From JBKQWK01 sp052139595 (lineage in GTDB: Bacteria; Actinomycetota; Thermoleophilia; UBA2241), in NCBI GenBank assembly GCA_052139595.1, contig JBKQWK010000024.1, positions 1-6,964 of the forward strand: a stretch of 6,964 nucleotides of DNA, written 5' to 3'. Of the stretch, positions 5,661 to 6,964 are shown piece by piece. The position numbers were made by a program, and so were the translations under genes. Under the pieces are notes generated by a model. That model was not told the DNA's origin and searched no databases. It worked only from the letters and a program-made list of their open reading frames with translations. Within the stretch, counting starts at the first letter, position 1. Every line of letters starts with the position of its first letter.

Positions 5661-6947
5661 GTGGACTCGGGGGGAGAAGCGGTGACCACGCAGAGTGACT
5701 CTGACGAAGCAGACGGCAAGCAGCCCGCTGACGGCCCGGGTGCCGCCGTCGACAGACCGCGAGACACAAGCCACGCGCTGCCGATTGTTGAGAGCACGCC
5801 GGTGACGGCCGGCCGGGCGCAGCCCGGTGACGGCCGGCCGGCGGGAAGAGGCGTGCGCCCCGGCGGCAAGGCCCCGAGGCAACCCGAGCGTTCTTTCCCC
5901 GTCAAGCGTCTCATCCTGCTCACGCTCGCCGCGATTGGACTCTACTTCGTCTGGCCCAGCATCGTCAGCCTCTTCTCGGAAGTGCCGCGCCTGCGCTCAA
6001 TCACCTGGTTCTGGTTCGTCCTCGTCGCCATGTTCGAAGCCGCCAGCTTCGCCTGCTACTGGGGCATGCTACGCGTCACGGTAAACGAGCAGAGCTGGTT
6101 CGTTGCCGCCACGACCCAGCTCGCCAGCAACGCCTTCAGCCGTATCGTGCCTGGCGGGGCGGCGTCTGGCGGGTCCATGGCCTACCAGATGCTGGTTACC
6201 GCCGGAGCGCCGCGCGCGCGCGCCGTAACGGCACTTACGAGCACGGCGCTCATCTCCAACGCCGTCCTGCTGGCGCTTCCGGTGCTCGCCATCCCGGCGA
6301 TCCTCAGCGGCGCGCCAGTCGATCGAACACTCCTTCGCTCCGCTCAGATCGGCGGCGTTGTTTTTGTGCTCATCATTGGCGCCGGCGCTTTACTGCTGTT
6401 CACCGACGGCCCGCTGGAGATTGTCGGCGCCCTCTGGCAACGACTGCGCAATCGCATTTGGCGTCACCGCCGACCACCGATGACCAACATGCCGGCAACG
6501 CTCAAGTACGAGCGCGACCTTATCCGCCACGTGATCGGTCGTCGCTGGTGGGAGGCGTTGCTGTATGCGGCCGGCAACTGGCTCCTCGACCTCGGCGCCC
6601 TGCTTGCCGCCCTGGGCGCCACCGGCGCTCGCCCGCACGCCTCACTGGTGCTCCTCGCCTACGTTGTGGCCGCGCTCCTGGGCATGATTCCGCTCACGCC
6701 CGGCGGCTTAGGATTCGTTGAGGTGGGCCTCGTCGCGACGCTGCAACTCGCTGGCATCAGCGGCGCTCAAGCCGTGCTGGCGACGCTGGCCTACCGTCTC
6801 GTCTCCTTCTGGCTGCCGATTCCCGTCGGCATGATTGCCTATGTATTGTTTCGCCGTCGGTACGGTGGTGTTACCAGCAACGGCAACGGAACGGGCCAAG
6901 AAGCAACCGCAGCTACGGCGGCGAAACCGACGCACGAGCAGTCCTGA
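5661..6947 (+). CDS. YbhN/UPF0104 family integral membrane protein (LPG-synthase membrane domain, flippase-like)
   Basis: Multi-spanning membrane protein of 428 residues related to the N-terminal membrane half of MprF (lysyl-phosphatidylglycerol synthase/flippase), without the cytosolic aminoacyl-transferase domain. A role in lipid or glycolipid translocation is inferred from the family. Residues 1-80 are hydrophilic, Gly/Pro/Asp-rich and probably disordered. Hydrophobic segments follow at about 83-103, 115-135, 192-216, 229-247, 297-318, 328-343 and 379-398. Family-typical blocks are SNAFSRIVPGGAASGGSMAY (156-175) and GMIPLTPGGLGFVEVGLVAT (341-360), with the conserved P-GG-G-E core. A loop of basic residues (RLRNRIWRHRRPP, 261-273) should be cytoplasmic. 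A polar C-terminal tail lies at 403-428. The protein is longer than the usual 320-350 because of its two tails. An 18-nt direct repeat lies in the N-terminal part. Substrate is unknown. Confidence 0.9.
   Translation: MDSGGEAVTTQSDSDEADGKQPADGPGAAVDRPRDTSHALPIVESTPVTAGRAQPGDGRPAGRGVRPGGKAPRQPERSFPVKRLILLTLAAIGLYFVWPSIVSLFSEVPRLRSITWFWFVLVAMFEAASFACYWGMLRVTVNEQSWFVAATTQLASNAFSRIVPGGAASGGSMAYQMLVTAGAPRARAVTALTSTALISNAVLLALPVLAIPAILSGAPVDRTLLRSAQIGGVVFVLIIGAGALLLFTDGPLEIVGALWQRLRNRIWRHRRPPMTNMPATLKYERDLIRHVIGRRWWEALLYAAGNWLLDLGALLAALGATGARPHASLVLLAYVVAALLGMIPLTPGGLGFVEVGLVATLQLAGISGAQAVLATLAYRLVSFWLPIPVGMIAYVLFRRRYGGVTSNGNGTGQEATAATAAKPTHEQS
5799..5841 (+). repeat. 18-nt direct repeat in the N-terminal coding part of the YbhN-like gene
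   Basis: CCGGTGACGGCCGGCCGG occurs at 5799-5816 and again at 5824-5841, a 25-nt period. Since 25 is not a multiple of three, the copies are read in different frames (PVTAGR and PGDGRP). Each contains the 8-bp palindrome GGCCGGCC. The repeat lies in the disordered extension, where such slippage is tolerated. Confidence 0.8.
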
Positions 6948-6956
6948 GATGAACGC

Positions 6957-6964
6957 ATGAAGCG
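6957..6964 (+). other. Possible start of a downstream gene at the window edge
   Basis: After the YbhN-like stop (6945-6947), ATG at 6957 opens a frame (ATG AAG CG) that runs off the window. An earlier ATG at 6949 ends after three codons. No good Shine-Dalgarno is visible, so this is a weak suggestion of a closely spaced next gene. Confidence 0.15.

Noticed and set aside
4951..5769. 272-residue minus-strand open frame opposite the orphan ATPase
   Set aside because: The translation is Arg/Ser/Pro/Cys-rich with no family resemblance and opposes a clear ABC ATPase.

Overview
The window is GC-rich bacterial chromosome with six confident protein genes, a fragment of a seventh gene at the left edge, and no RNA genes, phage genes, transposases or CRISPR. 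The high GC, frequent GTG/TTG starts, Gly/Ala/Arg-rich proteins, a DHA2 exporter with a long hydrophilic tail and a standalone YbhN-type protein suggest a soil or thermophilic member of Chloroflexota (Ktedonobacteria/Thermomicrobia-like) or Actinomycetota. That placement comes from general resemblance only.

Left block (1-1896, + strand): the end of an unidentified gene, then a polar amino acid ABC importer made of a HisM/GlnP-type permease and a GlnQ/HisP-type ATPase. The ATPase GTG start overlaps the permease stop by 8 nt. No solute-binding protein is recognisable in the window. A convergent intergenic region (1897-2124) follows. It holds a perfect 24-bp inverted repeat with an AAAA loop, probably a two-way terminator, and a cluster of short degenerate repeats.

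Middle block (2125-4373, - strand): a MarR-family regulator followed by a 14-TM DHA2 (EmrB/QacA-like) drug exporter, joined by an ATGA stop/start overlap. This is a classic regulator-plus-efflux-pump operon. Its upstream side (4380-4723) is an unusually AT-rich divergent promoter region. A 7-5-7 palindrome there overlaps a perfect TATAAT hexamer on the + strand, followed by a 10-bp inverted repeat enclosing a further hairpin. MarR may therefore control the divergent gene as well as its own operon.

Right block (4724-6947, + strand): a COG1119 (YlmA/ModF-like) orphan ABC ATPase with no permease beside it, then a YbhN/UPF0104 (LPG-synthase membrane-domain, flippase-like) integral membrane protein with a long disordered N-terminal extension. 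Each has a good Shine-Dalgarno sequence in front of a non-ATG start.

Nothing here clearly forms a new biological system. The best leads are the palindrome and structured leader between marR and the orphan ATPase, and the uncertain permease start beside a T8 tract.
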